Positions 62,331 through 64,000 of a stretch of DNA of 64,000 bases are shown here, in pieces (within the stretch, counting starts at the first letter, position 1; each line of letters starts with the position of its first letter). A program made the translations under genes and the position numbers. Below the pieces are notes generated by a model, which was not told the DNA's origin, did no database searches, and saw only the letters and a list, made by a program, of their open reading frames with translations. Origin of the DNA: Planctomycetota bacterium (GTDB lineage: Bacteria; Planctomycetota; Phycisphaerae; UBA1845; PWPN01); contig JAKLEZ010000008.1 in assembly GCA_022711465.1 (NCBI GenBank), forward strand, positions 124,001-188,000, in the 5' to 3' direction.

Positions 62331-64000
62331 TCACCACTGGACAAGCACTTCCGTTTTCGGGGCCGGCTGAATGAAGCGGATCACGAGGGCTTGAAGGGCC
62401 GCGTGGTAAGCCCACCCCGGCTCCTGCTCCCCCCGCCCGACGGCGGAGACGCGGGCGTCCAAAAGCCGGCCGCCCACGTGAACTCGCTCAGGCCGGGATA
62501 CCCGCGCGATGACCAGCTCATTGGGCTGACCAGGCGGGAAGTCCAACGACACGGCCCAGAAGCTATCCGGGTGGGGTGCCCGCAGATCGGGCGGACTGCC
62601 CCAGCCGCTGACGTGCCAGCGGTTCCTGCCCCATCCGTCCGGCACGACCCGCGTCCAGGGGTCCGTCCACCGGGGCAGGCAACCCTGGGCCTTGAGGCAT
62701 GCGAGCGGCAGCTGAGCGCTGATCAACGCACCCTGGGCCCGGTTGGCCTGCAGGTCCCAGACGTCAGGATAAAGACCCACCCACGGCTCACGGTCGAAGG
62801 TCTGCTGCCATCCGCTCCCGACGACACCCTCGGCAATGACGCGGAGCAAAGGATCCGGCCGGTCACGATCCAGCTCGATCACCTTGGCCGCCCACTCCAG
62901 ACCACACCACTGGACGATGACGCCAAACCAGTTGATCGCATAGAAGCTCGGACCAAGAACGGGAACGGAACCGTACGGAGTCACCTGCCGGTTGGGGTTC
63001 CGGAACGCCTCGGCCGCCGGAATAACCTGCAGTTGCCAGTCGTCTCGACTGCGGGAAGCCCGAACCGTGCCGGGTGTCGCCTCGATCGGCACGTGCCAAC
63101 TGTACAAAAACGGCACCCCAGACCAGGCCCAGTAACTCGCCTCGTCCAGATACCGCTCCTCTCCCGTGAGTCGATACCCAAGCTGGTAGGCCTCAACCGC
63201 CAGGGCCGCCGCCCGAATGTCCGGAGTATCCTTGTGAACCTCCCATGTCTGTGCGCCGCGAGGAACGCGAAACCGCCTCATCGCCTCCAGAGCCTTCAAG
63301 GCAGCTCCTGACGACTCCTCGTCACCTGTGAGCAACGCGTGGTGAAGCACCAGCAGGGTCGGCATGACACAGGTGCCCAGGGACGTACTTCCAACTTCAC
63401 CCAGGGAGTCGTATTCACCCTTGCTGAACTGACGCGTCTGGTCGCGTACCTGGGGCGTGTCGGCGTAGGGCCAAGTCCCGTCCGAACGCAGGCCCGCAAT
63501 GGCCGCCCTCGCAGGCCCGGCTTCCGCCACCCGAACAGCCAGCGGAACCATCGTGTCGATCAGCGTTCGGCCGACAAGCCCAGTCCGATCGAGCCATAAC
63601 GTCTTTCCTGTAGAAAGGTTATGACTGATCAACTCCCCGGCCATGAGAGGAACGAACTCGCTACGCTTGTCCAGATACCAGTGATGACGCCACCCCTTCT
63701 CCGCCGGCCAGTACATGGTCTGTCCGAAGTGCTGGGCGATCAGCTCGCTCGTCGCCGCGGCATCGTGAGGAGTCGGGGGCCCGACCGGTGTGCCGAAAAA
63801 CTCATACCAACGACGACCGATTCCGACGACCGGGGCATCGCATTCCGCGTAGAGCATCGCCCGAAGTGTGACCGGCTGCTGGGCGGCCATCACAAACGGC
63901 CTTGAGGCGAGAGATGAGTTCTCCTCTCGCCATGCCGGGATCGACGGGGCGGAGAGTCTCAGAAGGTGGTTCGACTGGCCGTCGAGGAAATTCGGCGAGG
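62331..64000 (-). CDS. Large uncharacterised protein, C-terminal part (cut by window edge)
   Basis: The frame stays open to the right edge, so the 5' end is missing; the GTG/ATG at 63893/63890 are internal. Upstream residues (FLDGQSNHLLRLSAPSIPAW, then REENSSLASRPFVMAA) read smoothly into the rest. About 555 residues are visible. They look like a helical barrel of the six-hairpin glycosidase type (LSTGKTLWLDRTGLVGRTLI, DIRAAALAVEAYQLGYRLTG, SFYAINWFGVIVQWCGLEWA) followed by a beta domain (VSLDFPPGQPNELVIARVSR). I do not recognise the family. A carbohydrate-active role is inferred from the fold guess and the neighbourhood. Confidence 0.75.
   Translation of the reverse strand, partial: SPNFLDGQSNHLLRLSAPSIPAWREENSSLASRPFVMAAQQPVTLRAMLYAECDAPVVGIGRRWYEFFGTPVGPPTPHDAAATSELIAQHFGQTMYWPAEKGWRHHWYLDKRSEFVPLMAGELISHNLSTGKTLWLDRTGLVGRTLIDTMVPLAVRVAEAGPARAAIAGLRSDGTWPYADTPQVRDQTRQFSKGEYDSLGEVGSTSLGTCVMPTLLVLHHALLTGDEESSGAALKALEAMRRFRVPRGAQTWEVHKDTPDIRAAALAVEAYQLGYRLTGEERYLDEASYWAWSGVPFLYSWHVPIEATPGTVRASRSRDDWQLQVIPAAEAFRNPNRQVTPYGSVPVLGPSFYAINWFGVIVQWCGLEWAAKVIELDRDRPDPLLRVIAEGVVGSGWQQTFDREPWVGLYPDVWDLQANRAQGALISAQLPLACLKAQGCLPRWTDPWTRVVPDGWGRNRWHVSGWGSPPDLRAPHPDSFWAVSLDFPPGQPNELVIARVSRPERVHVGGRLLDARVSAVGRGEQEPGWAYHAALQALVIRFIQPAPKTEVLVQW

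Overview
The window looks like a chromosomal segment of a GC-rich member of the Planctomycetota, probably Phycisphaerae or a relative. This is inferred from protein families, because no rRNA or tRNA gene is visible. The pointers are: four large secreted proteins with planctomycete-style dockerin-like double EF-hand modules; a type II/IV prepilin with the C-terminal signature of planctomycetal H-X9-DG pseudopilins; secreted sulfatase, GH17, GxGYxYP and DUF2961 (GH172) proteins; one PEP-CTERM protein; and a PilM/secretin operon whose other members have no clear relatives outside this group. Most genes have a good AGGAGG-type ribosome-binding site, which was used to trim many starts.

Layout. (1) 1-1835, minus: three lipoproteins, namely the N-terminus of a thioredoxin-like protein cut by the window edge and two rhodanese-domain lipoproteins. 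(2) 2917-30140: an exported-protein region with an alpha/beta-hydrolase/beta-propeller/dockerin giant, an invasin-Ig lipoprotein, a Tat-type metallo-beta-lactamase lipoprotein, a GH17-sulfatase pair, a minus-strand block (GxGYxYP protein, PEP-CTERM protein, prepilin, dockerin protein, 840-aa secreted enzyme-like protein), and a repeat protein. Gene remnants lie here: a prepilin C-terminus with a TGG-to-TAG nonsense codon at 19853-19985 and a sulfatase-like fragment at 27362-27460. (3) 30369-33358: a secreted beta-propeller/F5-8C-like protein and a Gfo/Idh/MocA oxidoreductase. (4) 33566-39876, plus: a housekeeping run of pheA, tpiA, secG, yicC, gmk, rpoZ, coaC, coaB and an unknown gene, with start/stop overlaps that suggest one operon for most of it. 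(5) 50452-39955, minus: a pilus/secretion operon (PilM-PilN-like fusion, two single-pass membrane proteins, a 1,179-aa secretin) followed 10 bp later by dapF. (6) 51302-53615, minus: bacterioferritin, a methyltransferase and an MBL-fold protein. (7) 54414-64000: a 1,365-aa multi-PA14-like dockerin protein, a small Cys-cluster protein, a DUF2961/GH172 enzyme, a SpoIIE-type phosphatase and a large partial gene running off the right edge.

Together the secreted set fits a polysaccharide-degrading lifestyle, with sulfatase, GH17, GH172, GxGYxYP and lectin-like proteins and a prepilin plus secretin for surface assembly or export. No CRISPR array, prophage, insertion sequence or defence system was recognised. 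The strongest candidates for something undescribed are the pilus operon, whose four proteins all carry Gly/Pro/Met-rich low-complexity inserts, the four-fold repeat family in the 27894 gene, and the three-lipoprotein thiol/sulfur cluster at the left edge.
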